64,000 nt of DNA, taken from positions 7,501 through 71,500 of the forward strand of contig NZ_JXSL01000030.1 in the NCBI RefSeq assembly GCF_000829825.1. Reading direction: 5' to 3'. The DNA is from Paramagnetospirillum magnetotacticum MS-1. GTDB taxonomy: Bacteria; Pseudomonadota; Alphaproteobacteria; Rhodospirillales; Magnetospirillaceae. A program made the position numbers and the translations under genes. The notes under the pieces are model-generated. The model was not told where the DNA came from, did no database searches, and saw nothing but the letters and a program-made list of their open reading frames with translations. Shown here piece by piece: positions 33,689 to 41,499 of this stretch (within the stretch, counting starts at the first letter, position 1; each line of letters begins with the position of its first letter).

Positions 33689-34222
33689 TCAGGCGACGGT
33701 TTCGACCTTGCCCTCCAGGTCCATCAGCAGCAATTCCACCGCCAGGGCGGGATACTTGACGTTGATGGCCGTACGCAGGGCGCGCAGCTTGGCGGTGTGG
33801 GATTCGGTCTCGGTCGCCTTGTCCTTGGCCGAATCGGGCCCCAGGAACACCTTGTAGGCGCCACAATCGCGGTGATCCATCACGATGATCTTCTTGATGT
33901 GATGGAGGTCGAGGGCGACTTTCACATGATCCCAGAAGGTCTGACCCCAGGACAGGTTCTTATCCTGCAGCACGCCCAGGGAAGCCCCGGCCAACACCAC
34001 ATGGTCATACTTGTTGGTCATGGCGCGGCCGTCCATGTAGTGGACGATATCGTCCATCAGACGGTAATCCATGCAAGACAGCAAAAGAGCCTCGGTATCG
34101 CCGCCGGCAAGGCTGACGGTCGGCTTGAAGCTTACCCAAAGAGCGGCGCCGGCCCCCAGGGCCAGCTTGACGAATCCGCGGCGGGACAGATCTTTGAGGG
34201 CGTCAGTACAGCATTGGGACAT
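33689..34222 (-). CDS. Tat-exported carbonic-anhydrase-like protein
   Basis: A 177-residue protein with a twin-arginine signal (SRRGFVKLALGAGAALWV, residues 13-30) followed by a short beta-carbonic-anhydrase-type domain. Potential zinc ligands are C50, H117 and C120, with the Asp-Arg dyad at D52 and R54 (LSCMDYRL and MDHRDCGAY). The usual GNAGN-like loop is replaced by LAGASLGV. It is shorter than typical beta enzymes (about 200-220), so activity is uncertain; it may bind zinc without catalysing CO2 hydration. GGAGGAGG precedes the ATG. Confidence 0.82.
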   Translation of the reverse strand: MSQCCTDALKDLSRRGFVKLALGAGAALWVSFKPTVSLAGGDTEALLLSCMDYRLMDDIVHYMDGRAMTNKYDHVVLAGASLGVLQDKNLSWGQTFWDHVKVALDLHHIKKIIVMDHRDCGAYKVFLGPDSAKDKATETESHTAKLRALRTAINVKYPALAVELLLMDLEGKVETVA

Positions 34223-34306
34223 GTTGCGTTTCCTCCTCCGGCACATCTTCCGGAAAAGGATATATCAATTGTATGAGAGTAGAAACCCCTGCGAGACAGC
34301 GGCGCG

Positions 34307-34651
34307 TCAGATGATCTTGGATTCCTCGTCGCCGGAAAACATGCCCGAAACACCCGACAGGTAGGAGCGCATGGAGCGCCGATCCAACAGCTTGTCCTGG
34401 GCGGCGGAGGGCAGGTCGGTGAAGGCGATCAGCCGCTTTTCCACCAGCACCGCCACCAGATCCTCGACCACGCGGATGAAGGCCAGATCCGAGGCCAAAA
34501 AGCGGGCGGAGCTGCGCTCGCCGCCGGTGTCGCGGAATAGGAAGTCCAGCACGTCGGGATGGCTGGCCGGAAGATTCTCCGCCGCATTTTCCGTGGCCTG
34601 CTCGTAAAGCCCGACCACCCGGCCGAGCGCATCGCGGCTGACATAGGGCAT
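34307..34651 (-). CDS. Conserved hypothetical protein, 114 residues
   Basis: The sequence (MPYVSRDALGRVVGLYEQAT...) is of a type I associate with widely conserved proteobacterial hypotheticals, with a central IRVVEDLVAVLVEKRLIAFTDLP segment and a C-terminal LLDRRSMRSYLSG. It is soluble and predicted mostly helical. Function is unknown. The ATG at 34651 follows AGGAAA. The upstream in-frame extension has no support. It is divergent from the hemerythrin gene across a 197-bp gap in which I see no clear promoter. Confidence 0.8.
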   Translation of the reverse strand: MPYVSRDALGRVVGLYEQATENAAENLPASHPDVLDFLFRDTGGERSSARFLASDLAFIRVVEDLVAVLVEKRLIAFTDLPSAAQDKLLDRRSMRSYLSGVSGMFSGDEESKII

Positions 34652-34848
34652 GGATACGTTTCCTGGCAACGCTTGACGGCAAAAGGTAACCCATCGGCCG
34701 GTCCGGGTCGCTGGCAAAATCTTGAGGATGAAAGATACGGTTACAGAGCGATTCAATCCATAGGCGGACTTTGCGAACCGCGATGTGGTTGAATTCCCCA
34801 TGAGGTAATTCCCACCCGGAAAGAAGGTGGTTGTTGGGGAGAAGTCCA

Positions 34849-35325
34849 ATGCGCACCATGGTCTGGTCTGAGCATTTCGCCCTGGGGCACGACAGAATCG
34901 ACCGCGAGCATCGGCGCCTTCTCGAACTCTCCGCGCAAATCGAGGCCAGGGCCGAGACGACCACCGACCTGGATGACATTCTGCCCCTGTGCCGGGATTT
35001 CTTCCGCCTGCTGGTCGCCCACTGCTTCTATGAGGAGCAGTTGTTGCGCAAGCTGCCCCGCGACCGCTTCGGCAGCCATGTGGACGAGCATTGCCGCGGC
35101 CATGCCCGCCTGATCAAGCAGGCGCAGACCGTGCTGACCGGGCAGGTGCCCTCCGGCTTCGAAAGCCTGCAGGGATTTTTCGGCGCCTATTTCGAACTGA
35201 TGCACGACCTGCTGGTGGACGACACCGAACTGGTCGGTTCGTTGATCCGCGAGGGCTATCACCGTCTGGGCGCGCCGGAAGTGTATGCCAATTGGCGCCC
35301 CGATGGGGCCGCGTCGCCGGTTTGA
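34849..35325 (+). CDS. Hemerythrin-like metal-binding protein
   Basis: A 158-residue four-helix-bundle protein with the di-iron ligand set of bacteriohemerythrins: His in DREH (residue 21), His and Glu in LVAHCFYEEQ, two His in HVDEHCRGH, and His and Asp in MHDLLVDD. It starts MRTMVWSEHFALGHDRID and is preceded by GGGGAGAAG. Hemerythrins bind O2 and serve oxygen sensing, delivery or detoxification; many microaerophilic alphaproteobacteria carry several. No fused signalling domain is present. Confidence 0.93.
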   Translation: MRTMVWSEHFALGHDRIDREHRRLLELSAQIEARAETTTDLDDILPLCRDFFRLLVAHCFYEEQLLRKLPRDRFGSHVDEHCRGHARLIKQAQTVLTGQVPSGFESLQGFFGAYFELMHDLLVDDTELVGSLIREGYHRLGAPEVYANWRPDGAASPV

Positions 35326-35356
35326 CAAGCGGGCCCGGTGGGTGTAGCCATCGGGC

Positions 35357-37171
35357 ATGGCTCCTCCTCCCCTCCTCGCGCTACGCGACGTTCGTCTGAC
35401 CTTTGGCGGCACGCCGCTTTTCGAAGGTGTCACCACCTGGATCGCCAAGGGCGACAAGACTTGCCTGGTCGGCCGCAACGGCTCGGGCAAGTCCACCCTT
35501 CTCAAGGTCCTGGCAGGCGAGATCGCCCCCGATTCAGGCGAACGCTTCGTCCAGCCCGGCGCCTCCATCGCCGTTCTGCCTCAAGACCCCATCATCCTGG
35601 CGCCCACCATCGCCGATTACGTCGCCCAGGGGCTGCGACCCGACGAACGCGACCAGACCTATCGGGTCGATGCCGTTCTGGACGCCATCGGCATGGATGG
35701 GGCGCGCGACCCGGTAGCGCTTTCGGGGGGCGAGGGACGCCGCGCCGCCCTGGCCCGCGCCCTGGTGGGCCAGCCCGACGCCTTGTTGCTGGACGAGCCC
35801 ACCAACCATCTGGACCTGCCGACCATTTTGTGGCTGGAGGAATGGCTGTCGTCTTATGGCGGCGCCCTGGTGATGATCAGCCACGACCGCCGCTTCCTGG
35901 AAACGGTGTCGAAGCAGACCCTGTGGCTGGAACGCGGCGTGGTACGCCGCGCCGAATTCGGCTTCGAGAAGTTCCCCGCCTGGCAAGACGAGGTCTTCGC
36001 CGCGGAAGAAGCCGAGTTGGCCCGCATGAACACCCGCATGCGCCAGGAGATGCACTGGCTGGCGCGCGGCGTCACGGCGCGCCGCAAGCGCAATATGGGC
36101 CGTTTGCGGGCGCTGCATGGCCTCAGAGCCGAGCGGGCCGAGCGCAAGTCCCAGGTGCTGGCCGCCGGACGCCAGGTCAATCTGGCCACGGATTCGGGCG
36201 ACCTGTCGGGCCGTCTGGTGATCGAGGCCGAGAATGTCACCAAGACCTTCGGGGACAAGCGCATCTGCCAGGATTTCTCCACCCGCATCCTCAGAGGAGA
36301 CCGGGTCGGGCTGATCGGCCCCAACGGCGCGGGCAAGACCACGCTGCTGCGCATGCTGACCGGCGAACTGGCCCCCGATGGCGGCGTGGTGCGCCTTGGC
36401 ACCAATCTGGAGACCGCCTATTTCGACCAGCGCCGCGCCGCGCTGGACCCCGACAAGACCGTCTGGGACACGCTGACCGACGGGCGCGGCGACAATGTCT
36501 GGGTGCGGGGCACACCTCAGCATGTGGTCGGCTACATGAAGGACTTCCTGTTCTCCGAGGCCCAGGCCCGCACGCCGGTCAGGGCATTGTCGGGCGGCGA
36601 GCGCAACCGCCTGCTGCTGGCCAAGCTGTTGGCCAAACCCTCCAATCTGCTGATCCTGGACGAGCCCACCAACGACCTGGACATGGATACCCTGGACCTT
36701 TTGGAAGAGGTTCTGGCCGATTACGACGGCACCCTGCTGGTGGTCAGCCACGACCGCGACTTCCTCGACCGGCTGGTGACCAGCGTCATCGCGGTGGAAG
36801 GCGATGCCGAGGTTTCGGAATATGTGGGCGGTTATTCCGACTATCTGCGCCAGCGCCCGGCAACCGCCCCCAATGCCGCGCCCAAGCCGCCCTCCAAGCC
36901 CCAGGCCCAGCCAAAGCCCCAAAGCGCCCGCACCCGCCTGTCCTTCAACGATCAGCGGGAGTTGGATCAGCTTCCCGGCCGCATCGACAAGCTGACGGCC
37001 GAGATCGCCAAGCTGGAGGCCGATCTGGCCGATCCCAATCTCTATGCCAAGGACGCCGCCCGCTTCCAGAAACTGGCGGCGCGGGCCGAAGCGGCGCGGG
37101 CCGAACTGGACGAAGCCGAGATCCGCTGGCTGGAACTGGAAACCAAGCGCGAAGAGGCGGGGGGGAAGTGA
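35357..37171 (+). CDS. uup: ABC-F ATPase, Uup-like
   Basis: A 604-residue soluble protein with two ATP-binding cassettes. Domain 1: [28 protein letters not shown]; domain 2: [29 protein letters not shown] Pro/Gln/Lys-rich stretch (about 505-530) leads to a C-terminal coiled coil (QLPGRIDKLTAEIAKLEADL to the end), the hallmark of Uup. Uup binds DNA and branched intermediates through this tail and also acts on ribosomes. It is followed by a GTGA overlap with the EamA transporter gene. Confidence 0.93.
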   Translation: MAPPPLLALRDVRLTFGGTPLFEGVTTWIAKGDKTCLVGRNGSGKSTLLKVLAGEIAPDSGERFVQPGASIAVLPQDPIILAPTIADYVAQGLRPDERDQTYRVDAVLDAIGMDGARDPVALSGGEGRRAALARALVGQPDALLLDEPTNHLDLPTILWLEEWLSSYGGALVMISHDRRFLETVSKQTLWLERGVVRRAEFGFEKFPAWQDEVFAAEEAELARMNTRMRQEMHWLARGVTARRKRNMGRLRALHGLRAERAERKSQVLAAGRQVNLATDSGDLSGRLVIEAENVTKTFGDKRICQDFSTRILRGDRVGLIGPNGAGKTTLLRMLTGELAPDGGVVRLGTNLETAYFDQRRAALDPDKTVWDTLTDGRGDNVWVRGTPQHVVGYMKDFLFSEAQARTPVRALSGGERNRLLLAKLLAKPSNLLILDEPTNDLDMDTLDLLEEVLADYDGTLLVVSHDRDFLDRLVTSVIAVEGDAEVSEYVGGYSDYLRQRPATAPNAAPKPPSKPQAQPKPQSARTRLSFNDQRELDQLPGRIDKLTAEIAKLEADLADPNLYAKDAARFQKLAARAEAARAELDEAEIRWLELETKREEAGGK

Positions 37172-38070
37172 GGCGCTCACCGGCCCGCCTCACTCCCCTG
37201 GAATGGGCGTCGGCCACCCTGGTGGTGACCCTGTGGGGCCTCAATTTCGTGGCGGTGAAGACGGCGCTCGGCACCTTGCCGCCCTTCTTGCTGACCGCGC
37301 TGCGCTTTGCCTGCACCGCCGCCATCCTGGCGCCCTTCTTCCGGCCGACCCGCGGCCAGTTGCCCGGCATCGCCCTGCTGGCCCTGCTGCTGGGGATCGG
37401 GCATTTCGGGCTGATGTTCTTTGGCGTGGCGGGCATGGACGCCGCCACCGCCGCCATTGTCATCGAATTGTCCATTCCCTTCTCGGCCATCCTGGCCTGG
37501 GCCTTCTTCGGCGAGGTGCTGGGAATCTGGCGCAGCCTGGGTCTTGCCGTATCCTTCCTGGGCGTGGCCCTGCTGGCGGGCGAGCCCCATCTGCCCCACC
37601 TCACGCCCTTTCTGGCCGTTGTGGCCTCGGGTTTCGCCTGGGCCCTGGCCAATGTGGTGATCAAGCGGATTGGGCCCATCAATCCCCTGGCGCTCAACGG
37701 CTGGATGGCCTTGCTGGCCGCCCCCATGCTGCTGGTCCTGTCGCTGATCACCGAGGACGGTCAATCCGAAGCCCTGGCCGCCACCGGGGTCAAGGGCTGG
37801 AGCGGCGTTGCCTATACCATCATCGGGTCGACCTTGATCGCCTATACCCTGTGGTATCGGCTGATCGCGCGCCATCCCATGAACCGGGTGGTGCCCTTCA
37901 CCCTGCTGGGACCGGTCGTTGGACTGGCTGGCGGCGTCTTGCTGTTGGGCGAGCCCTTGACCTGGCATAAGCTGGTGGGCGGAGCCCTGACCGTGCTGGG
38001 CGTGGCGGCGGTGGAACTGCTGCCCGGACGCGCCATCCATCGCGCGGAAGAACCGGAACCCGGAACATGA
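37168..38070 (+). CDS. EamA-family (DMT superfamily) transporter
   Basis: A 300-residue membrane protein with ten predicted helices in two EamA repeats (LVVTLWGLNFVAVKTALGTL and FLAVVASGFAWALANVVIK start the halves). Related proteins export amino acids or other metabolites, but the substrate is not predictable. The start is a GTG overlapping the uup stop, and its stop overlaps the AmpD start, so uup, this gene and ampD are translationally linked. Confidence 0.92.
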   Translation: MRRSPARLTPLEWASATLVVTLWGLNFVAVKTALGTLPPFLLTALRFACTAAILAPFFRPTRGQLPGIALLALLLGIGHFGLMFFGVAGMDAATAAIVIELSIPFSAILAWAFFGEVLGIWRSLGLAVSFLGVALLAGEPHLPHLTPFLAVVASGFAWALANVVIKRIGPINPLALNGWMALLAAPMLLVLSLITEDGQSEALAATGVKGWSGVAYTIIGSTLIAYTLWYRLIARHPMNRVVPFTLLGPVVGLAGGVLLLGEPLTWHKLVGGALTVLGVAAVELLPGRAIHRAEEPEPGT

Positions 38071-38747
38071 CCATCATCTCGCGGCCCTCGCCCAATTTCG
38101 AGCCCCGCCCGGCGGGCGCCGTCATCGATACCTTGGTGCTGCATTATACCGGCATGGAAACGGGTGAGGCGGCCCTGGCCCGGCTATGCGACGCCCAGGC
38201 CAAGGTCAGTGCCCATTACGTCATCGAAGAGGATGGCCGCGTCTTCGTCCTGGTGCCCGAGGAGATGCGGGCCTGGCATGCGGGGGCCTCGTCCTGGCGT
38301 GGCGTGGCGGATGTCAATTCCCGCTCCATCGGTATCGAACTGGTCAATCCAGGCCATGAATTCGGCTATCGCGGTTTTCCCGGCGCTCAAATGGAGGCCC
38401 TGATCCGCCTGTGCCGGGGCATTCTGGAGCGCCATCCCATCTCTGCCCGCAACGTGGTGGCCCATTCCGACGTGGCCCCCACCCGCAAGCAGGACCCCGG
38501 CGAACTGTTCCCGTGGCAGGATCTGGCCGAGGGCCACGGTATCGGCCTGTGGCCCTGCGGCGAGCCCACGCCCCTGCCGCCCGATCATGTTCTGCTGGCC
38601 GGTCTTGCCCATGTGGGCTACGACATTCACGATCCCAAGGCGGCGCTCACCGCCTTCCAACGCCATTTCCGGCCCTGGAAGGTGGATGGTCTGATCGACG
38701 AGGAAAGCGTCGGGCGGCTGCGCTCGCTGCTCAGGATCGTGCGATAA
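38067..38747 (+). CDS. N-acetylmuramoyl-L-alanine amidase, AmpD type
   Basis: A 226-residue amidase_2 family enzyme that cleaves the MurNAc-L-Ala bond in (anhydro)muropeptides. Zinc ligands and active site are visible: first His in VLHYTGM, middle His in HAGASSWRG and SAHYVIEEDG, and AHSDVAPTRKQDPG containing His and Asp with the catalytic Lys. A C-terminal peptidoglycan-binding-like helical region follows (VGYDIHDPKAALTAFQRHFRP). No signal peptide is seen, fitting a cytoplasmic recycling AmpD rather than an exported amidase. Confidence 0.93.
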   Translation: MTIISRPSPNFEPRPAGAVIDTLVLHYTGMETGEAALARLCDAQAKVSAHYVIEEDGRVFVLVPEEMRAWHAGASSWRGVADVNSRSIGIELVNPGHEFGYRGFPGAQMEALIRLCRGILERHPISARNVVAHSDVAPTRKQDPGELFPWQDLAEGHGIGLWPCGEPTPLPPDHVLLAGLAHVGYDIHDPKAALTAFQRHFRPWKVDGLIDEESVGRLRSLLRIVR

Positions 38748-38752
38748 GATCA

Positions 38753-38930
38753 AATCCCGGCGAGTTCGGCTCGTCGGGATTGGATTAGCCCCAAGGGGCC
38801 GCGCCGACGCCAGCTTCGCTGGCAATATATCGGCAGCACGCCTTCGCGTGCGGTGCGGCGGGAGGCAAGGGCGCTTAAGCCCACCCGCCCATTGAGGGCG
38901 ATCCCGATGAACGCTTGCGATCATCGGGAT
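38753..38930. repeat. Dispersed intergenic repeat, copy 2
   Basis: A series of hairpins: AATCCCGGCGAG/CTCGTCGGGATT at the left, GCCAG/CTGGC and GCACGC/GCGTGC in the middle, and a perfect 10-bp ATCCCGATGA/TCATCGGGAT at the right. The core GCGGGAGGCAAGGGCGC followed by ATTGAGGGCG is shared with the repeat at 1637-1764. Confidence 0.6.
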
Positions 38931-38944
38931 CAGCACGAAGCGCC

Positions 38945-39172
38945 TCAGGCGCCCTTCTGAATCTTGAAGGTATAGACGCCGCCGTCCTCGTCCTTGGACA
39001 GCAAGGCGTTGCCGGTCTGGCGGCAGAAGGCGTCGAAATCGGCGACCGAGCCCGGATCGGTGGCGATCACCTCGAGTACCGCCCCCGCCGCCAGGTCCTT
39101 GATGGCCTTCTTGGCGCGCAAAATGGGCAGCGGGCAGTTGAGGCCCTTCACATCCAGAACGGTATTCGACAT
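38945..39172 (-). CDS. TusA-family sulfur carrier (TsuB-like)
   Basis: A 75-residue protein with the TusA fold signature LDVKGLNCPLPILRAKKAI, where the Cys in CPLP carries persulfide or thiosulfate sulfur. A second Cys lies at FDAFCRQTG. TusA-like proteins relay sulfur in tRNA thiolation, molybdenum cofactor synthesis or sulfur oxidation. TsuB proteins of this family pair with the YeeE/YedE thiosulfate importer TsuA. The divergent YeeE/YedE gene and soxYZ next door favour the last role. GGGAGGAC precedes the ATG. Confidence 0.9.
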   Translation of the reverse strand: MSNTVLDVKGLNCPLPILRAKKAIKDLAAGAVLEVIATDPGSVADFDAFCRQTGNALLSKDEDGGVYTFKIQKGA

Positions 39173-39324
39173 CCCTGGTCCTCCCTCGTGTGGCTTCATC
39201 GGGCTGTTTCGCCCCGTTGATATAAGACTACACTAATATTACCATCGATCCCAGTCCATTGATGCCGTCGCCATGCCGGTGATAGCCTGGACACAATATC
39301 ATCTGGCTTGGCGGAGACAGCCCC

Positions 39325-40422
39325 TTGTCCGAAATCGCCCTTACCACCCTGGTCGGCTCGGCCGGTTTCGCGCTGGGCGCGGTGTTCGGCTGGGCGGCGC
39401 GGGCCAGCGATTTCTGCACCATGGGGGCCTTGTCCGATCTGGTTTTCCTGGGCGACCGCCGACGGCTGCGCGCCTGGGTCTTGGCCATGGCGGTGGCCAT
39501 GCTGGGAGCCCAGGGACTGCAGGCGGCGGGGCTGGTAGAGCTGGGCAAATCCATCTATCTCGGCGCCACCATTGCCTGGGCCGGAGCCATCCTGGGCGGG
39601 CTGATGTTTGGCTACGGCATGACCTTGGCGGGCGGCTGCGGCAGCAAGACGCTGGTGCGCCTGGGTGGCGGCAATCTCAAATCCGTGGTGGTGGTGCTGG
39701 TGGTCGGATTGTTCGCCACCATGACGCTGAAGGGCCTGCTGGCCATGGAGCGCATCGCCATCGAGCAGGCCACCGGCATCACCGCCGCCCGGCTGGGCGC
39801 ATCCGATCAAAGCCTGCCCGCCCTGCTGGCGGGACTTGGCCTGCCCCACGCCGCCGCCCGAATTCTGACCCTTGCCGTCCTGGGAGGCGGCGCCCTGGTA
39901 TGGTGCCTGAAGGACGCGTCCTTCCGCGCGGCGGGCGGCACGCTGGCAGGCGCCGTGGTCATCGGCCTGACCATCCCCACCGGCTGGGCCGTCACCGCAA
40001 TCCTGGGCGCCGACGATTTCGCCCCCGCCCCCATCGCCTCGCTCTCCTTCATCTCGCCCATGGGCGACGGGCTGATGTATCTGATGACCTTTACCGGCTC
40101 GACCATCAGCTTCGGCGTCGCGGCAGTGGGCGGGATCATCGCGGGCTCGTTCCTGTCGGCCCGGCTGTCGGGACGTTTTGCCTGGGAAGGCTTCGCCGAT
40201 ACCGCCGATCTGCGGCGTCATCTGGGCGGAGCCGCACTCATGGGAACAGGGGGAATCATGGCCATGGGTTGCACCATCGGCCAGGGCCTGACCGGTCTAT
40301 CGACCTTGTCGGCCACCTCTTTTCTGGCGCTAGGCGCAATCATCTCGGGCGGCCTCCTTGGCCTTCGCAGCCTGGAGGAAGGGGGCCTGCTGCCCGGCCT
40401 CAAATCCCTGCTGAAGCCCTGA
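39325..40422 (+). CDS. YeeE/YedE-family transporter (TsuA-like thiosulfate importer)
   Basis: A 365-residue membrane protein with about nine to ten helices. The conserved cysteine motifs that relay thiosulfate in TsuA are present: DFCTMGALSD near residue 31, AGGCGSKTLVRLGGG near 105 and MAMGCTIGQGLTGLST near 313. The start is a TTG with GGCGGAGA upstream; no better start exists. With the divergent TusA-like gene and downstream soxYZ it suggests uptake of thiosulfate or another sulfur species for sulfur oxidation or assimilation. Confidence 0.9.
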   Translation: MSEIALTTLVGSAGFALGAVFGWAARASDFCTMGALSDLVFLGDRRRLRAWVLAMAVAMLGAQGLQAAGLVELGKSIYLGATIAWAGAILGGLMFGYGMTLAGGCGSKTLVRLGGGNLKSVVVVLVVGLFATMTLKGLLAMERIAIEQATGITAARLGASDQSLPALLAGLGLPHAAARILTLAVLGGGALVWCLKDASFRAAGGTLAGAVVIGLTIPTGWAVTAILGADDFAPAPIASLSFISPMGDGLMYLMTFTGSTISFGVAAVGGIIAGSFLSARLSGRFAWEGFADTADLRRHLGGAALMGTGGIMAMGCTIGQGLTGLSTLSATSFLALGAIISGGLLGLRSLEEGGLLPGLKSLLKP

Positions 40423-40442
40423 ATATCATAATATTATGATAT
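40423..40442. promoter_or_regulatory. Perfect 20-bp AT-rich palindrome before soxY
   Basis: ATATCATAAT-ATTATGATAT is a perfect dyad directly after the transporter stop codon and 68 bp before soxY. AT-rich palindromes of this kind bind ArsR-type persulfide sensors (BigR/SqrR/SoxR-type). A weaker ATAT...ATAT dyad lies at about 39222-39241 between the tusA-like and transporter genes. Confidence 0.5.
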
Positions 40443-40509
40443 ATAGGTTGCGCGCCCGCGCCTGCCTCCGTTACCATCAAAGAAAAAAATTCCTGGGGAG
40501 GACAGGCAA

Positions 40510-40959
40510 TTGCACAGATCCCGGACGCTGAACCGCCGCACCGTGCTGGCCGGAACAGCCGCCATGGCCGCCGCGGGTCTGGCCGCGCCAGTACGCGCGC
40601 AAGAGGCCGAAGACCTGGCCCACAAGCTGATGGGGCCGTTCAAGGCCAAGGAGGGCAAAGTCCGGCTGAAGATGCGCGACGTGGCCGCCAGCGGCGCCTC
40701 GGAGCCCATCACCGTCTCGGTGGACTCGCCCATGACGCCCGCCGACCACGTCAAGGCCATCCACGTCCTGGCCGAGGCCAATCCCTATCCGGTGGTGTCG
40801 TCTTGGTATCTTACCCCCCTGTCGGGGCGCGCCGAGGTGAGCTTCCGCATGCGGCTGGCCAAAACCCAGACGGTGCGGGCCTATGCGGTGACCTCCGACG
40901 GCCAGGTCTGGATCGCCCGCCAGGACGTCACCGTCACCATCGGCGGCTGCGGAGACTGA
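40510..40959 (+). CDS. soxY: Sulfur-carrier subunit SoxY
   Basis: A 149-residue periplasmic protein with a Tat signal (NRRTVLAGTAAMAAAGLAAP). The mature domain contains ITVSVDSPMTPADHVKAIH and SFRMRLAKTQTVRAYA, and it ends in TVTIGGCGD, the SoxY swinging arm whose Cys carries the sulfur substrate. Most SoxY end in GGCGG; the final Asp here is a small variation. The start is a TTG 7 nt after GGGGAGGA. SoxYZ is the carrier on which SoxAX, SoxB and SoxCD act in thiosulfate oxidation; those genes are not in the window. Confidence 0.93.
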   Translation: MHRSRTLNRRTVLAGTAAMAAAGLAAPVRAQEAEDLAHKLMGPFKAKEGKVRLKMRDVAASGASEPITVSVDSPMTPADHVKAIHVLAEANPYPVVSSWYLTPLSGRAEVSFRMRLAKTQTVRAYAVTSDGQVWIARQDVTVTIGGCGD

Positions 40960-40963
40960 GACC

Positions 40964-41293
40964 ATGGCCAATTCAGAGCGCGTCAAGGTAAGGATCCCGT
41001 CCAAGGCCAAAAAGGGCGAGATCATCGAGATCAAGACCCAGCTCAGCCACGACATGGAAACCGGCCTGCGCAAGGATGGGGCTGGCAAGACCATTCCCAG
41101 GCATATCATCGCCCGCTTCACCTGCACCTGGAATAACGAGCCGGTCATCAGCTCCGATTGGCATCAGGCGGTATCGGCCAATCCCTTCGCCAGTTTCTTC
41201 GCCTTGGCCACGTCCAGCGGCAAGATCAAGCTGAGCTGGTTCGACGAGAACGGCGAAACCCTGGAATACATTCACGACATCATCGTCGAATAA
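40964..41293 (+). CDS. soxZ: Sulfur-carrier partner SoxZ
   Basis: A 109-residue protein, partner of SoxY in the periplasmic carrier complex. It contains the SoxZ features VKVRIPSKAKKGEIIEIKT, SHDMETGLRKDGAGKTIPRHII and FTCTWNNEPVISSDWHQAVSANPF. It has no signal peptide and is probably exported as a complex with Tat-borne SoxY. It starts 4 bp after the soxY stop. Confidence 0.95.
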   Translation: MANSERVKVRIPSKAKKGEIIEIKTQLSHDMETGLRKDGAGKTIPRHIIARFTCTWNNEPVISSDWHQAVSANPFASFFALATSSGKIKLSWFDENGETLEYIHDIIVE

Positions 41294-41499
41294 CACCCTG
41301 GGCAAGCTTTATACGCAACAATACTTACCGCCCCCTTCGCCTTATACAGCACTGTCTTTCGTCAATATTTATAATTTGGCAGCAATAAAGCTTCGGCATA
41401 TCATGCATGAACGATGCACCTAATCAGGGGCGTCCGCGTCATCGAATTGCAGATGTGAGGCTGTTCGCGGCCCACAGCCCGAACGCCCAAGGGGCTCCC

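Noticed and set aside
41407-41499. Upstream in-frame ATG of the chemoreceptor
   Set aside because: No ribosome site, and the added residues precede the first membrane helix without any signal character.
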